Made by a program: the position numbers and the translations under genes
Origin: Lutimaribacter pacificus
Lineage (GTDB): Bacteria; Pseudomonadota; Alphaproteobacteria; Rhodobacterales; Rhodobacteraceae
DNA: 64,000 nt
NCBI RefSeq assembly: GCF_900142185.1
Contig: NZ_FQZZ01000001.1
Location: 558,001 to 622,000, forward strand
Direction: 5' to 3'
Notes under the pieces: generated by a model
The model's database searches: none
What the model was told of the DNA's origin: nothing
The model's input: only the letters and a program-made list of their open reading frames with translations
In this document: piece by piece, positions 54,590 through 64,000 of the stretch
How the letters are laid out: every line of letters starts with the position of its first letter
How positions within the stretch are numbered: the stretch's first letter is position 1

Positions 54590-56764
54590 TTAGTCCTCGG
54601 TATGTGTCAGTTTCGGAACGTCTTTCGCGCCCGCCGAGCCGCGCCCGGACAGGGACGGGTTTTCCATGAAGAACCGGTGCGCGGAAAAGGCGAACCGCCC
54701 CTCGGGCACATCGACGCGATGAAATTTGCCGTCGGGCGACATCGTCCAGCTTTGCGCCACGTCGGCCAGATTCGCGGCCATGATCTGGCTGACGATCTGC
54801 GCCTTGACGGTGGGGTTCTCGATATCCACCAGCGTTTCGACCCGGCGGTTGAGGTTGCGGCCCATCCAGTCGGCGGACGAGATGAACACCCGCGCCTGTT
54901 TCGAGGGCAGCCCGTGGCCGTTGCCGAAGCAGATGATGCGGGAATGTTCCAGGAACCGGCCGATGATGGATTTCACCCGGATATTTTCCGACATGCCCTT
55001 GATACCGGGGCGCAGCCCGCAGATGCCGCGGATCACGCAGTCGATCCTTACCCCGGCGCGGCTGGCCTCGTAGAGTGCGTCGATCATGCCGGGCTCGATC
55101 AGCGAGTTCATCTTGATCCAGATCTGCGCGGGCTTTCCGGCGCGGGCGTGCTCGGCCTCGGCGGCGATCATTTCCAGCATCTTCGGCTTCAGGCTGTGCG
55201 GGCTGATCGACAGGTTTTCCAGCCCCTCGGGCATGGCATAGCCCGAGAGGTAGTTGAACACCTTGGTCGCATCGCGCCCCAGCGCCGCGTCGCAGGTGAA
55301 AAAGGACAGGTCGGTATAAATCTTCGCGGTGATCGGGTGATAGTTGCCGGTGCCGTAATGGGTATAGGTCACCAGCTTGTCGCCCTCGCGCCGGACCACG
55401 GTGGAAATCTTGGCGTGGGTCTTCCAGTCGACGAAGCCATAGACCACATGCGCGCCCGCGCGTTCCAGCCGCCGCGACTGGCGGATATTGGCGGCCTCGT
55501 CGAAACGGGCCTTGAGCTCGACCAGCGCGGTGACGGATTTGCCGTCCTCGGCGGCCTCGCACAGCGCCTCGACGATGGGGGAGTTGCGCGAGGTGCGGTA
55601 GAGCGTCTGCTTGATCGCCACCACGTCGGGGTCGCGCGCGGCCTGTTGCAGGAACCGCACCACCATGTCGAAGGTTTCATAGGGGTGGTGCAGCAGCATG
55701 TCCTTTTGCCGGATCGCGGCGAACATGTCGCCGTCGAAATCCTGCACCCGTTCGGGCACGCGCGGGGTGAAGGGCGGCCACAGAAGGTCGGGGCGGGCGT
55801 CGAGCACCAGTTCCCTGACGTCGGCGATGCCGATCATGCCGTGCACCTCGACCACCTCGTCGGGTTCCACGTGCAGTTCTTCCATGATGACGGCGGTCAG
55901 CGCCTCGGGGGCGCCGGCGGAGATCTTCATGCGCACCACCTCGCCCCGGCGGCGGCGTTTCAGCGCGACCTCGAATTCGCGCACGAGGTCTTCGGCCTCT
56001 TCCTCGACCTCGAGATCGCTGTCGCGCAGCACGCGGAAGGCGCAGTGCCCCTTGAGCGTGTAGCCCGGAAACAGGCTGTCGAGATGCAGCAGAAGCACCT
56101 CTTCGAGCGGCAGGAAGCGGTGCGCGCCCTCGTCCGAGGGCAGCGCCACGAAGCGGTCGATCTGGTGCGGGATCGGCAACAGCGCCTGCAACGCGCGCTT
56201 GTCGCTTTTGCGCTGAAGCTGCAGCGCCAGGCTGAACCCGGTGTTGGGAATGAAGGGGAAGGGATGCGCGGGGTCGATCGCCAGCGGCGACAGCACCGGA
56301 AAGACATTGATCAGGAAGTGATCGGCCAGATAGGCGCGATCCGCGGCGGTCAGGTCGCCGGGTTCCAGCAGGACGATGTTTTCGGCGGTCAGTTCGCGGC
56401 GCAGCTCGCCGAAGATGCGCTGCTGCGATTCCATCAGGTTGCGCGCGTCCTCGTTGATCAGGACAAGCTGTTCGGCGGGCGTCAGCCCGTCGGCGGCGGG
56501 GGTGGTGTTGCCGGCATGGGCCAGTTCGCGCAGGCCCGCCACGCGCACGGTGTAGAATTCATCGAGATTGGTGGCCGAGATCGACAGGAACCGCACCCGT
56601 TCCAGCAGCGGCACGCGGGGATTCTCGGCCTCTTCCAGAACGCGCCAGTTGAAGCCCAGCCAGCTGAGTTCGCGGTTGTAGAACCGCCCCGGCCCGGACT
56701 GGTCCAGGTCGGGCATGTCGACGGCGGGCGGGAAGGGGGCGTTGAGGAAATCGGCGGTGGTCAT
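54590..56764 (-). CDS. ppk: polyphosphate kinase
   Basis: A 724-aa PPK1 that builds polyphosphate from ATP. The start region SGPGRFYNRELSWLGFNWRVLEEA and LSISATNLDEFYTVRVAG is standard. The phospho-accepting His lies in TYTHYGTGNYHP, and the later phospholipase-D-like part contains SADWMGRNLNRRVET and HRFFMENPS. The ATG at 56764 lacks a strong ribosome site, but the upstream frame is unlike the family. ppx lies downstream on the same strand, and hda and a permease gene lie upstream. Confidence 0.96.
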   Translation of the reverse strand: MTTADFLNAPFPPAVDMPDLDQSGPGRFYNRELSWLGFNWRVLEEAENPRVPLLERVRFLSISATNLDEFYTVRVAGLRELAHAGNTTPAADGLTPAEQLVLINEDARNLMESQQRIFGELRRELTAENIVLLEPGDLTAADRAYLADHFLINVFPVLSPLAIDPAHPFPFIPNTGFSLALQLQRKSDKRALQALLPIPHQIDRFVALPSDEGAHRFLPLEEVLLLHLDSLFPGYTLKGHCAFRVLRDSDLEVEEEAEDLVREFEVALKRRRRGEVVRMKISAGAPEALTAVIMEELHVEPDEVVEVHGMIGIADVRELVLDARPDLLWPPFTPRVPERVQDFDGDMFAAIRQKDMLLHHPYETFDMVVRFLQQAARDPDVVAIKQTLYRTSRNSPIVEALCEAAEDGKSVTALVELKARFDEAANIRQSRRLERAGAHVVYGFVDWKTHAKISTVVRREGDKLVTYTHYGTGNYHPITAKIYTDLSFFTCDAALGRDATKVFNYLSGYAMPEGLENLSISPHSLKPKMLEMIAAEAEHARAGKPAQIWIKMNSLIEPGMIDALYEASRAGVRIDCVIRGICGLRPGIKGMSENIRVKSIIGRFLEHSRIICFGNGHGLPSKQARVFISSADWMGRNLNRRVETLVDIENPTVKAQIVSQIMAANLADVAQSWTMSPDGKFHRVDVPEGRFAFSAHRFFMENPSLSGRGSAGAKDVPKLTHTED

Positions 56765-56850
56765 GAGGACGGTATCGGTCCTTTCTGTGACGGGATTATG
56801 AAGGCGCTGCTCTGCCGGACAGGGTGCGCGCAAGCGCGGGATTTGTCCAG

Positions 56851-57528
56851 CTACGGCGTGTCGATCCGGGCCAGAACGTCGCGCGCCAGCGCCATGCTGA
56901 TCCGGCGCTTCCCGGCCAGCGCGGCGCGGTCCATTTCGGCCACCACGGCACGGGCGGTGGCGAAGTCGCGCGTCATGTGCCTGAGCAGGTGGTTGAGCGC
57001 GTCGGGCGTGGGGTTGATCTGCCGGTCGGCAAAGAGTTTCAGCAGCACCGCGCCCAGCAGCCTGTCGTCCGGCGGGCTGAGCGTGGCGGCCTGCGTGCCC
57101 TGCATCCGGCTTTGCAGGTCGGGCAGGGTCAGGCCCCAGTGCTGCGGCTGGGCCGCGGCTGTGACCAGCAGGCTGTGCCCCTCGGCCAGAACGAGGTTGT
57201 GCAGGTGGAACAGCGCCTCTTCCGAAGCGGGGTCGCCGGCGATGCGGTCGGCATCCTCGACGGCGACGGGGGTTTGCGCCAGCGCGGGGATATCGGCACC
57301 GGCCAGGTCGGCGGCGGCGACGATCCGGGCGCCGCTGTCAGCGGCCCAGACATGGGCCAGGTGGGTCTTGCCGGCCCCGGCCGGGCCGGTCAGCAGCAGC
57401 TTGCGCGCGGGCCAGGTCCGCCAGCCTTCGATCATCGCCACGGCCATGGCGTTGGCGGGCGAGACGAAAAAATCCTCGCGCCCCAGTGCGGTGCGCACCG
57501 GAAGATCGAAACCCAGCTGCTCGGCCAT
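56851..57528 (-). CDS. DnaA-related regulatory ATPase (Hda-like)
   Basis: A 225-aa AAA+ protein with a DnaA-like ATPase module and no C-terminal DNA-binding domain. Opening: EQLGFDLPVRTALGREDFFVSPAN; Walker A LTGPAGAGKTHLAHVW; a sensor region (VTAAAQPQHWGLTLPDLQSRM). It should help ATP hydrolysis by DnaA with the sliding clamp to prevent re-initiation; the QLxF-like sequence at the N-terminus is the clamp-binding site. The ATG at 57528 overlaps the permease stop (TGATG). Confidence 0.92.
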   Translation of the reverse strand: MAEQLGFDLPVRTALGREDFFVSPANAMAVAMIEGWRTWPARKLLLTGPAGAGKTHLAHVWAADSGARIVAAADLAGADIPALAQTPVAVEDADRIAGDPASEEALFHLHNLVLAEGHSLLVTAAAQPQHWGLTLPDLQSRMQGTQAATLSPPDDRLLGAVLLKLFADRQINPTPDALNHLLRHMTRDFATARAVVAEMDRAALAGKRRISMALARDVLARIDTP

Positions 57529-58586
57529 CACTTTTCCGACAGCCCGCGATAGAGGCGGCTGTCCTTGTATTGCGAGATGACGAATCGGGTCACCACCCCC
57601 AGCGCCGCCGCCACCGGGACGGCGACCAGCATTCCGACGAAACCGAACAGCGTGCCGAAGACCGCCAGCGCGAAGATCAGCCAGACCGGGTGCAGCCCGA
57701 CCGAGTCGCCCACCAGCTTGGGCGTCAGGATATTGCCCTCGACCACCTGGCCCAGCACGAAGATGCCGGTGATCAGCCCCAGCGACAGCCAGTCGCCCCA
57801 GAACTGGAACAGGCCCAGCCCGATGGCCAGCGCCCCGCCCACCAGCGCGCCGACATAGGGGATGAAGGTGATCAGCCCCGCGACGAAGCCCACGACCAGC
57901 CCGAATTGCAGCCCCACCAGCATCAGCGCGATGGCGTAATAGGTGCCGAGGATCAGGCAGACCGTGCCCATGCCGCGGATGAAGCTGGCGATCACGTCGT
58001 CGATCTCGCCCGCAAGGCGGCGGATCACCGGGGCGTGGTCGCGCGGCAGCAGGTCGTCGACGCGGGCCAACATGTTGTCCCAGTCATAGAGCAGGTAGAA
58101 GGCCACCACCGGCACGATCACGAAGAGCATGATCACGTTGATGACCGACGCGGCCGAGCTGAGCACCGAGTTCAGCAGCTCGCCGCCGCGACTCTGGATG
58201 GTTTCGCCGACGCCGACCAGCGATTTGCGCAGGATGGAACCCTCGTCCACCAGTTCGGGGAAGCGGCTGGTCAGGAATTCCTGCAGGTCGCGGAAAAGCT
58301 GCGGCGCGGTGTCGAACAGGTTGACCGTCTGTTCAACCAGCGTCGGGATGACCAGGAGCGCCAGCAGGATGAAGACCAGCAGCGCGCCCAGCGTGATCAG
58401 CGCCGTGGCCAGCGCCCGGCTGGCGCCCATGCGCTCCAGCCGGTCGGCCACGGGGTCGAGGAAATAGGCCACCGCCCCACCCAGCACGAAGGGCAGGATC
58501 ACGTCGCCCAGAAACCACAGCGCCAGCACGAAGACGGCCGCCGCGATGCCCCAGTATTTCAGCTGATCCCTGACCGGGAGTGCCAT
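57528..58586 (-). CDS. AI-2E family (PerM-like) transporter, copy 2
   Basis: A 352-aa protein with the same family architecture as copy 1 but clearly different sequence: [43 protein letters not shown] at the N-terminus (residues about 9-51), [20 protein letters not shown], and [31 protein letters not shown]. The arrangement permease-hda-ppk on one strand is familiar from alphaproteobacteria. Its stop overlaps the hda start. Confidence 0.92.
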   Translation of the reverse strand: MALPVRDQLKYWGIAAAVFVLALWFLGDVILPFVLGGAVAYFLDPVADRLERMGASRALATALITLGALLVFILLALLVIPTLVEQTVNLFDTAPQLFRDLQEFLTSRFPELVDEGSILRKSLVGVGETIQSRGGELLNSVLSSAASVINVIMLFVIVPVVAFYLLYDWDNMLARVDDLLPRDHAPVIRRLAGEIDDVIASFIRGMGTVCLILGTYYAIALMLVGLQFGLVVGFVAGLITFIPYVGALVGGALAIGLGLFQFWGDWLSLGLITGIFVLGQVVEGNILTPKLVGDSVGLHPVWLIFALAVFGTLFGFVGMLVAVPVAAALGVVTRFVISQYKDSRLYRGLSEK

Positions 58587-58702
58587 TTCCGCGTCTCCGC
58601 AAAACCGTTCCGTCCTATGTCACCCGGCGCGGGATGAGTTTCAAGGGGGAAGGGGGTGTGGGCTGCCGGGGCCCTTCTGCGGCATTCGAAGGATGCCCCC
58701 AA

Positions 58703-58747
58703 CCCGGACCAGCCGCGCAAGCGGCCCGGGCATCGCACGGCCGCCCC
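58703..58747. repeat. dispersed repeat, partial copy C
   Basis: About 45 bp matching one end of the 160-bp repeat: CCCGGACCAGCCGCGCAAG followed by CGGCCCGGGCATCGCACGGC and CGCCCC, with one substitution and one inserted base relative to 60227-60270. It is in the same orientation as copy B, so proS is flanked by direct repeats of this piece. Confidence 0.7.
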
Positions 58748-58849
58748 CTTTGCACACCACCTGCCCGGCGGGGCGGCCCGCGCGCCGCCCCTTGTCTGGC
58801 CCCAATGGCTCGGCTAGGAACAACCGACCCTGAATGCACGAGGACATCC

Positions 58850-60202
58850 ATGCGCCTGAGCCGCTATTTCCTGCCCGTTCTGAAAGAAACGCCCGCCGAG
58901 GCGCAGATCGTCAGCCACCGCTACATGCTGCGCGCCGGCATGATCAAGCAGGCCAGCGCCGGGATCTATTCCTGGCTGCCGCTGGGCTTCAGGGTGCTGC
59001 GCAAGATCGAGAATATCGTGCACGAGGAGCAGATCCGCGCGGGCCATATCCCGATGCTGATGCCGACGTTGCAATCGGCCGACCTGTGGCGCGAAAGCGG
59101 GCGCTACGACGATTACGGCGAGGAAATGCTGCGCATCACCGACCGGCACGACCGCGACATGCTGTATGGTCCGACGAACGAGGAACTGATCACCGATATC
59201 TTCCGCAGCCACGTGTCGTCCTACCGCGACCTGCCGCTGACGCTGTATCATATCCAGTGGAAATTCCGCGACGAGATCCGCCCGCGTTTCGGCGTGATGC
59301 GGGGGCGTGAGTTCCTGATGAAGGACGGCTACAATTTCGACCTGACGAAAGAGGATGCGCTGCACGCCTATAACCGTCACCTGGTCAGCTACCTGCGCAC
59401 CTATGAGCGGATGGGGCTGCAGGCGATCCCGATGCGCGCCGACAGCGGCCCGATCGGCGGCGACGACACGCATGAATTCCTGGTGCTGGCCGACACGGGC
59501 GAATCCGAGGTGTTCTATGACAGCCAGATCACCGAGCTGAAATTCGGCGACCGCGAGATCGACTATGACGACCGCGCCCAGTGCCAGGCGGTGCTGGAGG
59601 AGTTCACCAGCCGCTATGCCCGCACCGACGAAACGCATGACGAAGCGGTGTTCAACCAGATCCCCGAGGATCGCCGCCGCGTCGCGCGCGGCATCGAGGT
59701 CGGGCAGATCTTCTATTTCGGGACCAAGTATTCCGAGCCGATGGGCGCCACCGTGCAGGGGCCGGACGGCAAGGCGGTTCCGGTGCATATGGGCAGCCAC
59801 GGCATCGGCGTGTCGCGCCTTGTGGGTGCGATCATCGAGGCCAGCCATGACGAGCGCGGCATCATCTGGCCCGAGGGCGTGACGCCCTTCCATGTCGGCC
59901 TGGTGAACCTGAAAACCGGCGATGCCGAGGCCGATGCCGCCTGCGAGGCCATCTATGCCGCGCTGGTGGGCAAGGGGCTGGAGCCGCTTTACGACGACAC
60001 CGACGAGCGCGCGGGCGGCAAGTTCGCCACGATGGACCTGATCGGGCTGCCCTGGCGCATCACCGTGGGGCCGCGCGGGCTGAAGAACGGGGTGGTCGAG
60101 CTGACCAGCCGCCGCACCGGCGAGTCCGAGGAAATGAGCCCCGAGGCGGCGGTGGAACGCGTGGCGCAGATCTATGCGCCGCATATGGTGCGCGGGATCT
60201 GA
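58850..60202 (+). CDS. proS: prolyl-tRNA synthetase (short, no editing insertion)
   Basis: A 450-aa class II aminoacyl-tRNA synthetase. Motif 2 and 3 features are visible ([28 protein letters not shown] and [30 protein letters not shown]), and the C-terminal anticodon domain has [31 protein letters not shown]. Standard bacterial ProRS is about 570 aa with an editing insertion between motifs 2 and 3; that insertion is missing here, as in mitochondria and other alphaproteobacteria. The ATG follows GAGGA by 8 bases. The 263 bp upstream holds partial repeat copy C. Confidence 0.97.
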   Translation: MRLSRYFLPVLKETPAEAQIVSHRYMLRAGMIKQASAGIYSWLPLGFRVLRKIENIVHEEQIRAGHIPMLMPTLQSADLWRESGRYDDYGEEMLRITDRHDRDMLYGPTNEELITDIFRSHVSSYRDLPLTLYHIQWKFRDEIRPRFGVMRGREFLMKDGYNFDLTKEDALHAYNRHLVSYLRTYERMGLQAIPMRADSGPIGGDDTHEFLVLADTGESEVFYDSQITELKFGDREIDYDDRAQCQAVLEEFTSRYARTDETHDEAVFNQIPEDRRRVARGIEVGQIFYFGTKYSEPMGATVQGPDGKAVPVHMGSHGIGVSRLVGAIIEASHDERGIIWPEGVTPFHVGLVNLKTGDAEADAACEAIYAALVGKGLEPLYDDTDERAGGKFATMDLIGLPWRITVGPRGLKNGVVELTSRRTGESEEMSPEAAVERVAQIYAPHMVRGI

Positions 60203-60226
60203 GGGGACGGGGGCGATAGCACCCCG

Positions 60227-60386
60227 CCCGGAACAGCCGCGCAGCGGCCCGGGCATCGCACGGCCGCCCCCCGGCCGGGCGATTGGCTGCCGCAAGTGCC
60301 AAGGTTTGAGGTAGGAAGTGTCTGCACGATAAACTGCCATGCCACGAGCGTCGGATCGCCCGACCGCGGCCGTGCGATGCCCTCTG
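60227..60386 (-). repeat. dispersed intergenic repeat, copy B (about 160 bp)
   Basis: The reverse complement aligns with 33105-33264 end to end with about 13 differences. It fills most of the 291-bp gap between proS and the DUF2937 gene. On both copies two reading frames stay open, so long spurious proteins run through it. No transposase or terminal inverted repeat is visible. Confidence 0.85.
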
Positions 60387-60493
60387 TCGCGGGCCCCACT
60401 CGACCCCCGTTCACGCGCCCGGCGGCCTGCGATGGACAGCCGCGCCGCATCTGCCCTAGACTGCCCGCAAAACAAACGGCCAGAGGCAGGCAG

Positions 60494-60997
60494 ATGATCC
60501 GGGCATTGATCCTGGCGGGCGGCGTCGCCGGAGCGGCGGGGCTGTCGCAGTTCCCTGAATATTCCCAGCAATATAACCAGCGCCTTGCCGGCGCGGTGGA
60601 CGAACTGGCGCGCGTGGTCGCGGATTTCGACGCCTCGGCCACGGCCGCCGGGCTGAGCCGCGAGGCGGCGCTGGCGCAGATGACCGGCACGCCCTTCCTC
60701 GAGCAGCGCCGCGCCGACATGGCGCGCACCTTCGGCCGCCACGCGCGGCTATCCGCCGACCTTGCGGTGCTGCGGGGCGCGGGGCCGTTCACGCGCGCCT
60801 GGCACGCCACGCGGCTGACCGATCCGCAGATCGCGGCGCGCGCCTGGGGCGATTTCCGGCCGGCGCTGCCGCTCGACCTGGCGGGGCTGGTCTTTGCCGG
60901 GCTCGGGCTGGTGCTGGGATCGGGCCTGGCCGCCGGGGGTATCGGGCTGCTGCGCTGGCCGTTCCGGCGGCGTGCCCGGTCCGCCGCAGGATTGTAG
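60494..60997 (+). CDS. DUF2937-family membrane protein
   Basis: A 167-aa protein with a signal-like N-terminal helix (MIRALILAGGVAGAAGL), a long helical middle (residues about 18-125, SQFPEYSQQYNQRLAGAVDELARVVADFD) and a C-terminal membrane helix (LDLAGLVFAGLGLVLGSGLAAGGIGLLRW), ending in Arg-rich residues. The opening SQFPEYSQQYxQRLxGAVDEL is the DUF2937 signature. GAGGCAGGCAG precedes the ATG. Both ends are membrane-anchored. Function unknown. Confidence 0.83.
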   Translation: MIRALILAGGVAGAAGLSQFPEYSQQYNQRLAGAVDELARVVADFDASATAAGLSREAALAQMTGTPFLEQRRADMARTFGRHARLSADLAVLRGAGPFTRAWHATRLTDPQIAARAWGDFRPALPLDLAGLVFAGLGLVLGSGLAAGGIGLLRWPFRRRARSAAGL

Positions 60998-61157
60998 CGA
61001 ATCGGGTAAGGTATTGTTTCGCAAGCCGCTCTTGCGCGCGGGGGCGGGTTTCTGAGAAATTATGGCGAAAGAAAGGCGCGGTGGTGGGGCAGTCTGCCTG
61101 CGTCTGGGCCTGGCCGGCAAATCCCTTGTGCCGGCCCCTGAAAGGACTGGTGCGCAG

Positions 61158-61430
61158 ATGTTATTTGCCCATTGCGACGAACCCGAAGCGGCGCTTTCCG
61201 ATGCGCTCCATGTTTCGGAAAACCTGAACGGGCGGGTCGTGATTCCCAATTGCGATACCGGGTTCGGCACGGTGGTCGTGATGCATCACGCCACCTGCCG
61301 CCGGATGCCGGACGTGTCCTATGCGCATACCGATGACGGCGACCTGCGCCTCTGCCTGCCCGAGGGCGAGGTGGTGCTGCTGGGCCTGCGCGACCCGTCG
61401 CAGGTGTGCATGGTGCTGCGCGGGCACTGA
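61158..61430 (+). CDS. 90-aa cytoplasmic protein, unknown
   Basis: A 90-aa protein starting MLFAHCDEPEAALSDALHVS. It contains several Cys and His residues (NCDTGFGTVVVMHHATCRRM), and the rest reads as small beta strands. There is no signal peptide. The start at 61158 has AAAGGA 11 bases upstream; the frame is open to an ATG at 61062, but that extension looks like leader sequence. It precedes lolC/E by about 108 bp. I do not recognise the family. Confidence 0.68.
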   Translation: MLFAHCDEPEAALSDALHVSENLNGRVVIPNCDTGFGTVVVMHHATCRRMPDVSYAHTDDGDLRLCLPEGEVVLLGLRDPSQVCMVLRGH

Positions 61431-61537
61431 CGGCACGGTCAAATCGACGTCACTCCGCCTGCGGCGGGGCGGCACGGCTTGACCCTGCCCTGCGAAATTC
61501 GCACTGTCGCGCAACACATCACAAGGGATACACCCCC

Positions 61538-62831
61538 GTGCCGCAGCCGCGCCTTTCGCAGACCGCGCCGTTTTCCGCCTTTGAATGGATGATCGCCTGG
61601 CGCTACCTGCGCGCAAGGCGGGCCGAGGGCGGTGTCAGCGTGATGACATGGATCAGCCTGATCGGCATCACGCTTGCCGTATTCGCGCTGATCGCCACGC
61701 TGGCCGTGCGCTCGGGCTTTCGGGCGGAATTCGTCGATACGATCCTGGGCGCGAATGCCCATGTCACCGTCTACAGCCTGGGCGCCGTGGACCAGCAGAC
61801 CGGGGCGATCGACCGCACATTGCCGGATTACGCCGAGATGGCGGGGCGCGTGGCCGGGGTGCCCGGCGTCACGCGGGTGGCGCCGCTGATCAAGGGGCAG
61901 GTGATGGCCAATGCCCGCGACCGCAACGCCGGCGTCGAGGTGTTCGGCATTGCGCCCGACGATCTGCGGGCGATCCCGCGTATCGGGCAGGGCGATGCGC
62001 ATGAGGGCGACATCGCGGATTTCGCGGGTGGCATTGCCATCGGCTCGGGCGTGGCGCGGGAACTGGGGGTGGGCATCGGCGACCGGGTCCGCATCATCAG
62101 CCCCAACGGCGTGAAGACCCCCTTCGGCACCAAGCCGCGGGTCAATGCCTATCCGGTGACCTATATCTTTACCGCCGGGCGCTGGGATATCGACCGCACC
62201 CGCGTCTACATGCCGTTCGACGAGGCGCAGCTGTTCTTCAACCGAGAGGGCGTCGCCGACGAGCTGGAGGTGATGGTGGAAAACCCCGACCAGGTCGACC
62301 GGCTGGCGCTGCCGCTGCTGGCCGCCGCGGGGGAGCGTGCGCAGCTCTGGACGTGGCGCGATGCCTCGGGCGGATTCCTGAGCGCGCTGGAGATCGAGGA
62401 CCGGGTGATGTTCGTGATCCTGTCGATCCTGGTGCTGATCGCCACGATGAACATCGTTTCGGGGCTGATCATGCTGGTCAAGAACAAGGGCCGCGATATC
62501 GGCATCCTGCGCACGATGGGGCTGACCGAGGGATCGGTGCTGCGGGTGTTCTTCATCTGCGGGGCCTTTACCGGGATCATCGGCACGGCGATGGGGGTGG
62601 TGCTGGGGTGCCTCTTCGCGATCTATATCGACCCGATATTCGCCTTCGTGAACGGGCTGTCGGGGGGCAATGCCTGGGACCCGGCGATTCGCGGCATCTA
62701 TTACCTGCCCGCGAAACTGGAACTGGCCGATGTGCTGAGCGCGGTGGCGCTGTCGCTGGGGCTGTCCTTTGTCGTCACGATCTTTCCGGCCCGGCGCGCG
62801 GCGCGGATGAACCCGGTGGAGGCGCTGCGTT

Positions 62832-62839
<8 letters not shown>
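61538..62839 (+). CDS. lipoprotein-releasing ABC transporter permease (LolC/E)
   Basis: A 433-aa inner-membrane permease of the LolCDE complex, which lifts lipoproteins from the inner membrane toward LolA. N-terminal [31 protein letters not shown] and the C-terminal FtsX region ([34 protein letters not shown]) are typical, and it ends with the classic [15 protein letters not shown]. The start is a GTG at 61538 with AAGGGA 9 bases before it. Only one permease is here, so the complex may be a homodimer-type LolF. It overlaps lolD by 8 bases. It would supply lipoproteins such as the Slam cargo. Confidence 0.93.
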
Positions 62840-63515
<676 letters not shown>

Positions 63516-63519
63516 TGCG

Positions 63520-63963
63520 TCAGACCTTTTGCGTCAGGAACACGCCCGCCGCCATCAGCGCGATACCACCGAGCCGCAGGGCGCTGACGGGCGTGATGCG
63601 GGCCCCGAACAGGCCGAAATGGTCGATCAGCGCGGCGCTGATCAACTGCCCCAGCAGCACGAAGAACACCGCGTTGCCGATGCCGAAATGCGGCGCGATG
63701 AAGGTGATCGACAGGATGTAGAAGGCCACCAGCAGCCCCGCCAGCATCAGGTGGCGCGGGGCGCTGGCCAGCGCCAGGATCGGGCGCGGCCCGTGCAGCA
63801 TCAGCACCACGAGACTGCCCGCCAGCGCCACGCAGAACAGCACCACGGCCGCCGCGACGGGCGATCCCAGCCGCACGCCAAGTTGCGCGTTGAGTGCTGC
63901 GAGAACCGGGATGCCGATCCCGGCGGCGAGCATGGTAAGGGCATAGAAATGAGTGGGTTGCAT
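63520..63963 (-). CDS. DMT-superfamily small transporter (YdcZ/DUF606)
   Basis: A 147-aa membrane protein with five helices: MQPTHFYALTMLAAGIGIPV and ALNAQLGVRLGSPVAAAVVLFCVALAGSL at the start, then IALMAAGVFLTQKV at the C-terminus. This is the DUF606/YdcZ half-size transporter pattern. The ATG at 63963 is preferred over a GTG at 63975; both are close to the window end, and no ribosome site clearly decides. It converges on lolD with 4 bp between stops. Substrate unknown. Confidence 0.83.
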   Translation of the reverse strand: MQPTHFYALTMLAAGIGIPVLAALNAQLGVRLGSPVAAAVVLFCVALAGSLVVLMLHGPRPILALASAPRHLMLAGLLVAFYILSITFIAPHFGIGNAVFFVLLGQLISAALIDHFGLFGARITPVSALRLGGIALMAAGVFLTQKV

Positions 63964-64000
63964 GGCTAAGCTCACTTATGGCTTGAAGAAGGTGGCGGTG

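Noticed and set aside
54464-57580. 1038-aa open frame on the plus strand
   Set aside because: Lies antisense to ppk and hda, which have full catalytic motifs. A composition shadow.

Overview
The window looks like chromosome from an alphaproteobacterium of the order Rhodobacterales (Roseobacter/Paracoccaceae type). The G+C content is high, and the gene set and order fit that group: a ctaC-ctaB-orf-ctaG-ctaE cytochrome aa3 oxidase block followed by SURF1, thrC and an M16 peptidase; lysC next to ptsP; a fused MrpA-MrpB antiporter subunit; ThyX; an editing-domain-free ProRS; and an SdhE/MarR/glyoxalase neighbourhood. I found no tRNA, rRNA, CRISPR array, transposase or prophage.

Layout. Positions 1-6370 (minus strand): start of a CoA-transferase subunit, L,D-transpeptidase, topA, dprA, tldD. 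Positions 6711-16660 (plus): the cytochrome oxidase operon under a likely FnrL box, then SURF1, thrC, M16 peptidase, GNAT, an MBL-fold protein and an FAD-linked oxidase. Positions 16657-20566 (mostly minus): apt, a 37-aa gene divergent from a ribbon-helix-helix gene with a strong dyad between them, LysE exporter, DUF2927 protein, mtnP and a hexapeptide acetyltransferase. Positions 20846-25774: SulP transporter, flavin reductase, GNAT, EcsC and P450. Positions 25784-31582 (minus): ptsP, lysC, SnoaL-like, SDR, DUF1178, NUDIX. Positions 31704-40301: MATE, a small conserved-looking protein, an aminotransferase, XRE regulator, sdhE, MarR regulator, gloA, a Slam-type outer-membrane protein with its candidate surface lipoprotein, and thyX. 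Positions 40300-41190 form a low-GC islet (a DUF6338-like membrane protein plus a 57-aa protein). Positions 41411-50611 (plus): mrp antiporter operon, VOC, GNAT, TerB/DnaJ, EEP hydrolase and a small periplasmic protein. Positions 50820-58586 (minus): ppx, two AI-2E-type permeases, three small membrane-stress proteins, ppk, hda. Positions 58850-63963: proS, DUF2937, a small protein, lolC/E-lolD and a DMT transporter.

Most of the window is housekeeping: respiration, amino-acid and nucleotide metabolism, polyphosphate, cation homeostasis and lipoprotein sorting. The unusual parts are: (1) a lipoprotein/Slam pair, a candidate surface-lipoprotein export system in a marine-type alphaproteobacterium; (2) six copies of the palindrome AACCGCGCGGTT in one intergenic region, at centre spacings of 21, 32, 21, 84 and 21 bp, close to whole helical turns, with the same 21-bp pair upstream of dprA; (3) a 30-bp near-perfect dyad between a ribbon-helix-helix gene and a 37-aa gene; (4) a 160-bp dispersed repeat with two long copies and one partial copy; and (5) the low-GC islet after thyX. 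All calls come from reading the sequence; no database search was run.
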